64,000 bases of DNA from Simmondsia chinensis (lineage: Eukaryota; Streptophyta; Magnoliopsida; Caryophyllales; Simmondsiaceae), in NCBI GenBank assembly GCA_018398585.1, contig JAGTTD010000018.1, positions 4,161,501-4,225,500 on the forward strand, written 5' to 3'. Positions within the stretch are counted from its first letter, which is position 1; each line of letters starts with the position of its first letter. This document shows positions 20,232 through 29,600 of this stretch, one piece after another. A program made the translations under genes and the position numbers. The notes under the pieces were generated by a model. It was given only the letters and a program-made list of their open reading frames with translations, was not told the origin of the DNA and made no database searches.

Positions 20232-21715
20232 CTAGTTCCAATGGAATCCCTCTTTTTTAAGGAGGTTGGTCAATGGCTTGCTCATAGTCCCATACCCACG
20301 AATAAACTTTCGGTAGTACTCGGTGAGCCCCAAGAACCCACGAAGGCTCTTGACACTCGTTGGCCTTGGCCATTTCTTCATAGCTTCGATCTTGTCTTCA
20401 TCGGTCACAACCCCTTCCTTTGAGATCACATGTCCCAAATATTCGACCCGGTCTTGGCCGAAAGTGCACTTGCTTCGTTTGGCATAGAGGCAGTGCGTGC
20501 CCAAGGTCTCCAGCACCTTGGTCAAGTGCATACGATGCGCAGGAATGTCCGGGCTATAAACCAAGATATCATCGAAGAATATGAGCACGAACTTGCAGAG
20601 GTATGGTCCAAAGACTTCATTCATGAGGGCTTGGAAGGCTACGGGGGCATTGGTGAGCCCGAAAGGCATAACACGGAACTCGCAGTGCCCTTGGTGGGTC
20701 CTGAAGGCGGTCTTGTGCTGATCTTCCTCACAAACTCTGATTTGGTGATAACCGGCCCGGAGATCAATTTTGGAGAAACTTGTCCTTCGCGATGATTTTG
20801 TTTAATTGACGGTAATCCACACAAAATTGGTATGACCCATCTTTCTTACGGACCAAGAGCACCGGTGATGCAAACGGACTGCTGCTCGGCTGGATTATGG
20901 AAGCCTCTAGCATCTCCTTGACTTGATGCTCGATTTCATTGTTTTGTCCGTGAGGGTACCGGTAGGGCCGAATGTTTACGGGTTTGGCATCGGATAGGGT
21001 CGTTATGCAGTGGTTATGGGACCGAGGCGGAGGAAGGGACCTTGGTGTGTCAGAGACATCTTGATATCGGCTTAGGATGCGCTCAATCTCCTGATGGACA
21101 AGAGCATCTGGAACCTCCATGGTGGTGGCCATAAAGAGATGGCCCATTATATGACCGGCCTTCTTGAAGAACTTGGTTAGGCCCTTTCCCGAAATGGATT
21201 GCAATGAAGCTCTCTCGGATGTGCCTTGTAACCGTACTGCCTCCTAGTCCTTGTAGCATGCGAATTTAAGGTTGGTGAAGTCAAATGTCGCGGGTCCATA
21301 GCATTGGAGCCAATCTACCCCAAGGACCATGTCATTGCCCCAAAGTTCAAGCACCCTTAAGTCATCAACGAATGTCGTGCCTTGGACCTTCCATCTTACC
21401 CACGGACACTTTTGATAGCTAACAAGGCTCTCCCAGTTAGCCACGATCACGGTCATGACAATGATGGGCACAGTTTCGAGTTGGAGTTCTCGAACCACGC
21501 TGAGCATCGAGGAAACTATTTGTGGACCCACTATCAATCAAGATGTTCACCTCACGTTTCTTGATCTGCCCTTTCAACCTCAAAGTGTTATGAGTGATCC
21601 GGCCCGAGAGTGCATTGAGAGAAATTTTCATGGCCCCGTTTTCTTCTCCTTCAGTCTCCTCTTCAACTACAACCTCTTCTTCTTGTTCCTCATTCTCAAC
21701 CTCTTCACCCTCCAT
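20232..21715 (-). pseudogene. Gypsy protease and reverse transcriptase (broken)
   Basis: Protease at 21715-21600: acidic EEEVVVEEE, then VNILIDSGSTNSFLD with the catalytic DSG intact; a shift breaks it at about 21590. The region 21537-21244 holds the conserved MVLGVDWLQCYGP. RT at 21204-20764 has [20 protein letters not shown] and [19 protein letters not shown]. After a second break, 20669-20232 has [20 protein letters not shown] and [12 protein letters not shown], the FDDIL form of the catalytic YxDD, then [17 protein letters not shown]. Confidence 0.9.
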
Positions 21716-21757
21716 GCTTTGGAACTATTTCTTACAAACGCGCCCTGGAAAGTACCT

Positions 21758-22909
21758 TTAATGGCACTTGTAGCATTGGCCGGGCTCTTGCTTGGGTGCG
21801 CTAGACCCAGTATAGAAGCCGACACTAGACCGGGCTCCGCTAGGCTTGGACACGGAACCGTGGGACTGAGTCGGGCCCTGGAACGAGGCCGTAGGTGCTG
21901 TCTGGTTGCTTGGGGCGGGCTTGGCACTGAAGTTGGGCCGCACAATTGGCTTGCTTCCGGTAGAATGTTTGATTTCGGCTATGGCTACCTCTTGGAGTTT
22001 GGTTTGTTCAAAAGCCATACTGAGTTCGGTGGGGCAGCTAGCCTTGATGAAGGCTCGTATAGCGGGTTTGAGCCCGCTAATGAAACTCGAGACAAAGTAT
22101 GCCTCGCTTAGGATCGGGTGGTGAATCAACATCCAACTCTTCAATTCTTTGAACCTCATGACATAGTCTTCTACCGGCCCATTTTGAGCCATTTTACTAA
22201 ACTCCTCCACAACATCTTGAAGTAAACGATCACCAAAACGTTTGCAAAACTCGTTCATGAAAAACAGCCATGTCATTTGAGGGTGCCTAAGTTCAAGAGC
22301 ATGATACCACACATCCCCATGGTCATGAAGATGGCTCGATGCATACTCTACCCATTAATTCTCAGGAACTTGATACCAACAGAAGTACTTGAGACATTTT
22401 CGAATCCAAGCTCTCGGATTCACACCTTCAAACTTTGGAATTTCAAGCCTTGGCGTGTGGTTGGACCATGTGCGGTTGCTGCTGTTGCTTCGGCTATAGT
22501 CTCCTTCTTCCATGACCCGAGGTGGGCCACGGTTGGTCCTGGGCTCCAAAGAGCGTGCGGGTGGCAGTAAAATCCGATACCCTATCCAAGGATAATTCCC
22601 GGATCCCCCTTGTGCAGTGACTTTGTGGGAAACCACGGGTGGTGCCATGGGCTCAACTTCAGGTCTCTTTTCTTGGGCCTTCACCAACCAGCCGACAGCT
22701 TCGGATAGGGCCTTAATGTCCGTCCCCATATTTTCCATGGTGGCCCTTAATTCGGTGCTATTTCGGGTTTGTTGCTCAACGAGGTCCTCCAAGCGGTCCA
22801 ACTTTCCTTCAACAGCATCAACCCACTCGTTGATCTCGGTATGTCCGGCTGAAGACATACTTTTTGTGATGGCCGGCTTTAACGGATAGTAAGATGGCTC
22901 TGATACCAC
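21758..22909 (-). pseudogene. Gypsy gag (broken)
   Basis: Starts just after the primer site. 22909-22355 gives the N-terminus (INEWVDAVEGKLDRLEDLVE, a coiled-coil-like stretch, to the PKFEGVNPRAWIRKCLKYF block that starts the retrotransposon gag domain). 22312-21758 gives the gag core (FMNEFCKRFGDRL, then VEDYVMRFKEL, SFISGLKPAIRAFI), ending at the zinc knuckle CYKCH, where a stop replaces the rest of the CCHC motif. Confidence 0.9.
22896..22908 (-). promoter_or_regulatory. Primer binding site of the Gypsy element
   Basis: On the minus strand TGGTATCAGAGCC, an exact match to the initiator-methionine tRNA site, lies three bases inside the 5' LTR. Confidence 0.95.
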
Positions 22910-22911
22910 TC

Positions 22912-23372
22912 TGTCATGAACCTAAGTCCGAGACTTGGATAATTTTGGGAAAGGACCGAGAAGGAGAAAGAGAGTAGAAGATAAGAAATAAAGATTAAGA
23001 TGAGAAAAGAGAGAATTTTAGAAAGAAAGAATTAGAGAGAAAGAGACGGAGGAAATAAGAGACTTAATTCATATATTTTTCTTGGATGATTCTAATTACA
23101 ACCTTTACATGCCTTATATAGAATGGGGAGGGGGAACAACCAGTTGACAAGCACACCCCCATTCCAACAACTACATTAAATGCTCAACACTTGCTTATAA
23201 GAAATCACCTAATCCTACCTACTCCAAGTGGGAAACTGGTTTGGTCAAGGCACCGGTACTTTCCCCTTCAACTAATCCATTTTACTTAATTGATGTTATA
23301 TTTTACATTACATATCTTGTACAAAATAATAAAAGCAAAAAAAGACTGATACACTTGACATGGTGCGTGACA
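22912..23372 (-). repeat. 5' LTR of the Gypsy element
   Basis: 461 bases, TGTCATGAAC...GCGTGACA on the plus strand, partner of 17827-18296. Confidence 0.95.
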
Positions 23373-23377
23373 AGGGG
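23373..23377. other. Target-site duplication of the Gypsy element, right copy
   Basis: AGGGG, matching 17822-17826, followed by more G. The G-rich integrase codons of Copia-C were the target. Confidence 0.85.
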
Positions 23378-24259
23378 GGGTGGGGGTGGGATTGAATTCA
23401 ACCATTGACGCATGAATGCCCTATGTCGGGAGATTGGAATTCACTTCCGCCTATCATGTCCTGATACCCTAGAACAAAATGGGGTGGCGGAGCACAAGCA
23501 TCCACATTTATCTGAAAATTGCATGAACACTTTTAATTCACTCGAAAATACCTTATGAATTTTGGGATGATGCTTTTTGTACTGTTTTTTTTTTTTTAAT
23601 TATAAACCGTCTCCTAACCCCAACACTTTGGAACACATCACTCTTTCAAAAACTCTTCAACTCCAATCCTGATTACAACCGTTTTTGGCGTTTTTGGATG
23701 CGTGCGTTACCTGAACCTCACATCTTGTGCCCCTCATAAACTTGCCCCTCAATCTTTACCACGCGTTTTTCTTGGATATGCCGCCCGATATAAAGAATAC
23801 AGGTGTTTTGACCCCAAAAATAATTGAATGTACACCAATTGTCATGTGATATTTGACGAATTTTGCTTTCCCTATGCTGAACCTATTTCCTCCAACATGC
23901 TTGTCTATGATGCCACAAATTCCCCACCCCTCATTGTTCAAGTATCCCCTAACATTCTAGGTCATGCTAGTCCCCCCAACCCCCATTCGGTGTCCCCTAC
24001 TGGTGCACACCTGCTTGGACCACCCGTCACTAACGACGCTGGCACCTGCACCCCTGGCCCACCCGAACCCCCTCGGGTTCCCCATTCCTAGCCCACATCG
24101 GTCCCGATTCTAGCCCAGACCTGGTCATCGAGGCTCCCGCCTCCCCTCGACCCCAATCACAGCCCGCGTTTGACCCAGCCCCACCCAAAGCCCTTACTAC
24201 CCCGGGTCTGTCGGTGGGTGACAACAACCACACCCAACCACCCCCCCTGCCCAACTGAT

Positions 24260-24299
<40 letters not shown>

Positions 24300-24480
24300 C
24301 CCCACCATGCAGTGTCAACTCCCACCCTATGCAGACCAGACTTAAGGCAAGCATACGTAAACCTAAGTATCCCCTTTCCCTTTCATCCATCACTATGGTT
24401 CAGGAGCCCACTTGTTACTCACAGGCTGTCAAAATCCACATTGGCAAGAGGTCATGGCAATTGAATTCAATGCTCTAATA
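23378..24480 (+). pseudogene. Copia-C integrase remainder and linker (broken)
   Basis: Resumes after the Gypsy with GIEFNH...MNALCREIGIHF-like codons, then PNPDYNRFWRFWMRALPE-type text in shifted frames. It reads FLGYAARYKEYRCFDPKN (about 23760-23820) and YTNCHVIFDEFCFPYAEPIS (23828-). The proline-rich linker ends with MQTRLKASIRKPKYPLSLSS, also seen in Copia-A. A 37-base poly-C run at 24262-24298 sits in the linker. Confidence 0.8.
24262..24298. repeat. Poly-C run, 37 bases, in the Copia-C linker
   Basis: Between DVP and VNSHPMQ the frame reads only proline here. Copia-A has QLSK at the same point (DVPQLSKVNTHHMQ), so the run replaced ordinary sequence. Confidence 0.9.
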
Positions 24481-24814
24481 CTAAACAACAATTGGGACCT
24501 TTTCCCTATATGACCCTAGTAAAACCTTGTAGGCAGGAGTTGGAACTATGAAGTTAAGTATAAGGCGAATGGTTCTATTGAACTGTTCAAGGCTCCCCTA
24601 ATTGCCCAAGGCTTCTACCAACGTGAAGGCCTTGACTACAAGGAGACCTCCAACCTGGTCGTTAAACCCTTCACCATACGCTTTATACTCACACTTGCTA
24701 TTACATACAACTGGCCTTTACGATAGTTGGATGTCAAAAATGCATTCCTACATGGTTATCTAAAGGAAGAAGTTTATATGAAACAACCCCAAGACTTCAT
24801 ACACCCCAAATACC

Positions 24815-24894
24815 CTAATCATGTGTGTTGCCTTAAGAAAGCGTTATATGGTCTCTAATCATGTGTATTGCCTTAAGAAAGCGTTATATGGTCT
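24815..24894 (+). repeat. 40-bp tandem duplication in Copia-C RT
   Basis: Units 24815-24854 and 24855-24894, both starting CTAATCATGTGT, differ at one base. Confidence 0.9.
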
Positions 24895-25038
24895 TAAACA
24901 AGCACCTCGAGCATGGTTCTAATGGTTTAGTGCGTTCTTACTTAGTTTTGGTTTTATCTGCTGTCGGGATGACCCTTCCCTCTTTATCCACAAATCTAAC
25001 ACTCATCTCACATGTCTCCTCCTGTATGTGGATGACAT

Positions 25039-25100
25039 CATCCTTACAGGCCCTGATACCTCTCAATTACATCCTTACAGGCCCTGATACCTCTCACTTA
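25039..25100 (+). repeat. 31-bp tandem duplication in Copia-C RT
   Basis: Units 25039-25069 and 25070-25100, both CATCCTTACAGG..., directly after the YVDD codons. Differ at one base. Confidence 0.85.
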
Positions 25101-25140
25101 AATTTTTTGATTACCTACTCTCTCAACAATTTGCGATGGA

Positions 25141-25460
25141 TAGAATAATCTCTCACCCTTTCTCTTTTTACCTTTTTTTGGTGTGTTTTATTATTATTAT
25201 TTACCCTTTTTTTTTGTAAAATAGAAATGGGTGTGCTCGGTGAAAATTATTTATCTTTTGTAATTCTTTTTAAATTTTTACAAACATAAACAAAAATTAT
25301 AAATTAAAAAAGTTATTTTTTGTTTTCTATTTTGGTTTCATTTACGTTTGTCCTGCTATTTTTTCTTCTTTCTCCACCTCTACTCACCGATCGGTCTCGT
25401 GGTCGCCCTCTGCCTGCCACCCCTACCTGTTGTTCATCTTGCAGTTGCTCTCTGCCCGCC
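25141..25460. repeat. Direct repeat X, right copy
   Basis: Colinear with 14922-15293, with a deletion of about 40 bases near its start. It begins directly at the truncation point of Copia-C and continues past CTTGCAGTTGCTCT into CTGCCCGCCGCGAGCC, which the left copy lacks because the LTR starts there. Confidence 0.8.
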
Positions 25461-26344
25461 GCGAGCCACATTGTCCGCCATTGTGCATATTTTGTATGGT
25501 ACTATTTTCTAAAAATTGAAAATTGATTGCTAAAAACTAAATATTATTTGTTAAAAGCTAAAAATATAGTTTTTGTTTTCAGAAATCAAAAACATAAAAC
25601 ATAAAATAAAATGGAACAGACCAATGATTCACTCCACCATTATGTAATGTTTGTCAATTTGTATTTTATTTAAATAATTTTTTATATTTATAAGTTTGTT
25701 TAATTTAAAATACTTCCCTGTATTTTATTTTATGAAAAATCAATCCTTTATTTTTTTAACTTTTATTTAGTATTGGTCACTGGTAGGAAATTAATTTTAT
25801 CATAGAATGAAATATGGTGGACTATTTTAAATTTAAAAAAAAAGATGAGAGTCAATTTGGACAAATTTGTAAACACTAAAGACTATTTTAGGGAAAAAAA
25901 AAATTGAACAAACTCATGAATATTAGAAATCATATCAAAAGTAAATAATTATCCGTGGTTTGGTATAGGAAAATATATTCATTTAAAAATGATAACATAA
26001 TAAATCATTAAATTATAAAAATAATATTAAATTATTACTTTTTAAAAGTTAATTACTTTTTGTTGTTAGGGGATAAAATTATTCACATGTTTTTACCTAT
26101 TAAAGGTTTTAAAATAATTGGTTCCTTAACATGATATTAGAGCTCTTACCTAGCAATAACAACTCTCTAGTATTATTATTTACCGTGTGTTGGGGCATTT
26201 TGTGTTGTCGCTTTGTCCTGTTAGTGCCTATTACTGTGTATTACTGTGTATGCTCTCTATTGACTTGCCTTGTGTCATGTCCTACCTCTTACATTTAGAT
26301 GCTTGTACATTTTTATGCTTGTGCACCTCTATGCTTCTATGCAT
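25461..26344. other. AT-rich intergenic DNA, nothing recognised
   Basis: Long A/T runs, no coding sequence beyond chance length, no repeat boundary identified. Confidence 0.5.
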
Positions 26345-26487
26345 TTATACTTCCCAGGTCAAGGGTCCTTAGACACAGTCTCTCTTTAGAGTAGCACCCT
26401 GAAGGGGTAAGGCTGCATACATCTCGCCCCTCCCAAACCCTGCATATGCGGGAGCCCTTGAGGCATTAAGTTTTTGTTGTTGTTGCT
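26345..26487 (+). mobile_element. SINE copy 2, body and TTG tail without 5S head
   Basis: Shares with the 5S-headed SINEs the body block AGTAGCACCCTGAAGGGGTAAGGCTGC, then TATGCGGGAGCCCTTGAGGCA and a TTGTTGTTGTTG tail (26475-26487). Upstream of the body no 5S sequence is visible, so the copy is 5'-truncated or carries a different head. No target duplication found. Confidence 0.65.
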
Positions 26488-26564
26488 ATATAGTAATCTT
26501 AATATATTGATAAGAAAAGAGAAGGAAATAGCTCCGTTCGGTTGAGAGAAAGCCTTGTCTACGA

Positions 26565-26576
26565 TATTGTATTGTT
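26565..26576. other. Target-site duplication of SINE copy 3, left
   Basis: TATTGTATTGTT, repeated exactly at 26834-26845. Confidence 0.9.
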
Positions 26577-26833
26577 ACTACAACAACAACAACAGAACTA
26601 GTGCGTCAAGGACTGCCGCATAAGCGGGGTCTGGGAGGGGTAGATGTACGCAGCCTTACCCCTTTAGGGTGTAACCCTGCCGAGAGGTTATTTTCGAGGA
26701 CCCCCAATCTTATAGGGTTGGCAACACGAGGACTCCCAAAGAGGTCACCCATCCTAATACTACTCTCATCCAAGCACGCTTAGCTTCGAAGTTCTAATGG
26801 GATCCGGTGCCTTACTGTTTGATAAATGAACCC
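26577..26833 (-). mobile_element. SINE with 5S rRNA head, copy 3 (full length)
   Basis: Minus-strand copy with (CAA)n, that is a TTG tail, at 26577-26594, body blocks GGGGTAAGGCTGCGTACATC and GCTTATGCGGCAGTCC, and a 5S head at the other end: GCACCGGATCCCATTAGAAC, then AGCTAAGCGTGCTTGG, then GAGAGTAGTATTAGGATGGG. The 5S internal promoter (A box, C box) is better preserved here than in copy 1. An exact 12-bp target duplication frames the element. Confidence 0.9.
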
Positions 26834-26845
26834 TATTGTATTGTT

Positions 26846-27481
26846 TACTCTCATATATAAATAAAGAAATAACTAACAAAGAATATCCTTTTTACAAAAG
26901 TAGCAAAATTACGTCGTAAATTTATTTTAAAAACTCGATAAAAAATATCATAAAAAGTATTTAAAAGTTAAACGTACCTTGAGGATGAATAGTATTGCTC
27001 CTTTTCTTTTGTATTAGGTTCGACACTACGAAAGATAACATCTTCGATGATTGAAATTGGATGATTGGGATCGTCAAGGTGGCAACACAAGGAAAAGTAG
27101 ACTATTAAAACATCATCTGGTTTCTCTAAATTCTCATAAAACATTCATTCGAAATGAAGCTTAATTGTTTTGGACTTGTTTAATATCATTTTTTTTTTTT
27201 TGTATTTTTGTTTCTTTTAGAAATTAAAAATTAGGTCGTGACAACGATATTTCTCCTAATTTTAGTTTCTGGTATTTACACGGATTCGAAAGAAAAATGT
27301 GAAAACAAAAAATAATTGTTTTCAAAATATAACTTTTGATTTTGAAAAAAAAATTTAAAAAAAGAAAATAATACCAAACAAGTCTTGAACTATTGATAAT
27401 GCCTTTCCATTATTGTTGACCTTAATATTTCAGTAAGTGACGTTGAAAAATTCAATTTTAAAACTCATAATACATAAATAT
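26846..27481. other. AT-rich intergenic DNA
   Basis: No gene. 27180-27370 has T- and A-runs in opposite orientation around GGTCGTGACAACG, possibly a small decayed foldback repeat, but its ends are unclear. Confidence 0.4.
27477..27481. other. Target-site duplication of Copia-D, left copy
   Basis: AATAT, also at 33604-33608 directly after the other LTR. Confidence 0.85.
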
Positions 27482-27687
27482 TGTTATAAAATAAATGCAA
27501 GATATAAAATATAAGGAATAAAAGTTTTCATTTTACTACTTTTCCATACCGTACCAATTACACGGACTAAGGTCTATATAGCCAAAAGAATTGCAAGGAA
27601 AATGGTAAATGGCACACAAATCAAGATTTTTGGGCCCCACCTTCACTATTTGGTGGGGGGGGGGGGGGGGTTCAAACATATGCAACA
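27482..27687 (-). repeat. 3' LTR of Copia-D
   Basis: 206 bases, partner of 33413-33603. Contains a 16-G run (27655-27670) at a point where the other LTR has AGAAG. Confidence 0.9.
27655..27670. repeat. Poly-G run, 16 bases, in the Copia-D 3' LTR
   Basis: The two LTRs of one insertion are identical at birth. The run is present in only one, so it arose after insertion or is a sequence artefact. Confidence 0.9.
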
Positions 27688-27977
27688 CCTCCCCTTCATT
27701 GACCATGTACTTTGAATATGCCTCGTTAAAAAAAACCTTATAAAGAAAAATCCAGTAGGATAAAACTTAGCAAGTAAAAAAGAGTATAATATTCATAGTA
27801 TTGAAAATTTCCACTCATGAGTACAAAGTTTCACACTAGACCCTTAAGCTGACACATTTCGATATTGTGAACATGCTTCCTGAAAAGTATAGCTGGTAAT
27901 GCCTTGTGAATAAATCTGTCATGTTATCATTTGATCGAACCTTACGCACATCAATGTGACCATCTTTCTAGAACGTC

Positions 27978-29600
27978 TTAGATATATCCTTCATTAATCT
28001 GAGCAATGCATGCTGCATTCTCTTCATATAATACGATTGGTTTATCAGTGGTTGAAGATAAACCACATGACTTCTTGATCTGCTGAATCATGGATCTTAA
28101 CCATATACATTCTCGACTTGCTTCATGAATTGTGAGGATTTCAGAGTGATTTGATGAAGTAGCTGCCATGGTTTGTTTCATTGAGTGCCAAGAAATACAG
28201 TGTGGCCATAAGTGAAAACACAGCCAGTTTGAGATCGAGCTTTGTAATCACAAGAAAGATATTTAGCATCCGCGTATCTAGTTAGCTCATATATACTTAT
28301 CTTTGAATAAAACAATCCCATATCAGATGTGCCACAAAGATAGCAAAGGATATGTTTTATCCCTTTCCAGTGTCTCTGAGTAGATACAACACTGAATCTA
28401 GCAAGCAAATTAATAGAAAATACTATATCGGATCTAATACAATCAACAAGATACATAAGTGCGCCAATCGTGCTAAGATATGGTACTCTGGGGCTAAGGC
28501 CTTCTTCATCATTTTCTCGTGGGTGAAATGAGTCTTTATTCACATCAAATAAGCGAAACATCATAGGAGAATTTAATGGATAAGCTTTATCCATATAAAA
28601 TCATGACAATACCTTTTCCTTATATTATGATTGATAAATAAGGATCCCATTTGATAAATGCTCAATTTGGATACTAAGGCAAAATTTTGTTTTTCCAAGA
28701 TCTTCCATCTCAAATTCATCTTGCAAGTACTCGATAGTTTTTGAGATCTCTTCTAGGGTGCCAATAATGTTCAAATCATCAACATATTGTATTCTTTCTA
28801 AACACACATGGGCAAATCGGATTATTTTGATATCCTTCTTCTAGTAATTCACTGAGGCGATGGTACCACATGTGTCAAAATTATTTTAAACCATATAGGG
28901 ATCCTCAAAGTTTGATAGAATATAAGTCTCGGGGTTTTGAAATTTATGCTTTAGGCATCTTCAATCCTTTAGAGATTTTCATATATTTGTCACTATCCAG
29001 CGATCCATATAAATACCTTGTCATGACATCCATGAAATGCATATCGATACCTTCTAAAACTACCAAGCCAATTAACAATCTGAATGTGATACTATCCATA
29101 ACAGGTGAGCATGTCTCATGATAGTCAATGCCAGGGCTCTGTGAGAAACCCTATGCTACAAGTCGTGCTTTATATCTTACAACTTATTTTTTTCATTACG
29201 CTTGCGCACAAATACCCATTTATATTCCAACAAGTTTAACATTTTCAGGTGTCTGTACTACTAGTCTAAACACTTATCTTTCGGCCAGTGAGTTCAACCC
29301 GTTTTATATGGCATCTTTCCATTTTGGCCTATCAGTTCTATGTTGACATTCTTTGTTTATGGTTCAAATTCTTCCTCATTTTGAATTTCAATGGCAACTG
29401 CAAATATATGGTTAACATAAATCGAATTTATATGTCGTATGTCTCTTGATATTAGAGATATCTCATAATTTTCCAGTACCGAGACCACTTTAGGGGTTAA
29501 TGGTTCACTAATATGGGATTGTTAATTTGCAATTCCTTGTGTCTTTGGCGTAATCTCTTCAGGAGTAATAGTTTCTTTAGGTGTAATAGTCCCTTCAAAA
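27978..29600 (-). pseudogene. Copia-D reverse transcriptase and RNase H (broken)
   Basis: Reading the minus strand downward: RT N-terminal pieces from about 29500 to 28860 in several frames, IQYVDDLNIIGTLEEI (28807-28760) with the catalytic YVDD and EMEDLGKTKFCLSIQIEHL. The region 28594-28178 has VPYLSTIGALMYLVDCIRSDI and the RNase H start YADAKYLSCDYKARSQTGCVF. 28181-27978 has the RNase H piece ATSSNHSEILTIHEASREC with LYEENAACIAQI. Junctions between pieces are frameshifted. Confidence 0.8.

Larger units (their letters stand above)
17827..23372 (-). mobile_element. Gypsy element of chromovirus type, full length but defective
   Basis: Minus-strand Ty3/gypsy retrotransposon of 5546 bp with LTRs at both ends (TGTCACG...GTGACA), target duplication AGGGG, an initiator-tRNA primer site, polypurine tract and the order gag, protease, RT, RNase H, integrase, C-terminal chromodomain-like segment. 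RNase H before integrase separates it from the Copia elements around it. The coding region is cut by a stop in the zinc knuckle, frameshifts in the protease and stops between RT pieces. Short LTRs and total size would suit the Reina group of chromoviruses, but this was not tested. Confidence 0.95.
15294..25140 (+). mobile_element. Copia-C, 3'-truncated LTR retrotransposon, split by a Gypsy element
   Basis: Plus-strand sibling of Copia-A. It has a 5' LTR (15294-15466), primer site, gag, protease, pre-integrase and integrase up to 17821, then a Gypsy element (17827-23372), then the rest of integrase, linker and the RT as far as FAMDR-like codons at 25140. RNase H and the 3' LTR are absent; repeat X starts immediately. 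Stops, frameshifts, a 37-base poly-C run and two short tandem duplications show long decay. Confidence 0.9.
24481..25140 (+). pseudogene. Copia-C reverse transcriptase, truncated
   Basis: RT blocks in order: NYEVKYKANGSIE-like, AQGFYQREGLDYKETSNLVV-like, [20 protein letters not shown] (24725-24785), [11 protein letters not shown], then LLYVDDIILTGPD (about 25020-25055) with YVDD intact. The end at 25140 lies at the FAMKD-like block; the last third of RT and all RNase H are missing. Two tandem duplications (40 bp at 24815-24894, 31 bp at 25039-25100) disrupt the frame. Confidence 0.85.

Noticed and set aside
18652..23372. Endogenous pararetrovirus, because RT and RNase H are present
   Set aside because: LTRs, target duplication, integrase and chromodomain-like tail show a Gypsy retrotransposon.
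26577..26833. Cassandra-type TRIM with 5S in its LTR
   Set aside because: No second terminal repeat, no primer site or polypurine tract, a TTG tail, and a 12-bp rather than 5-bp target duplication.
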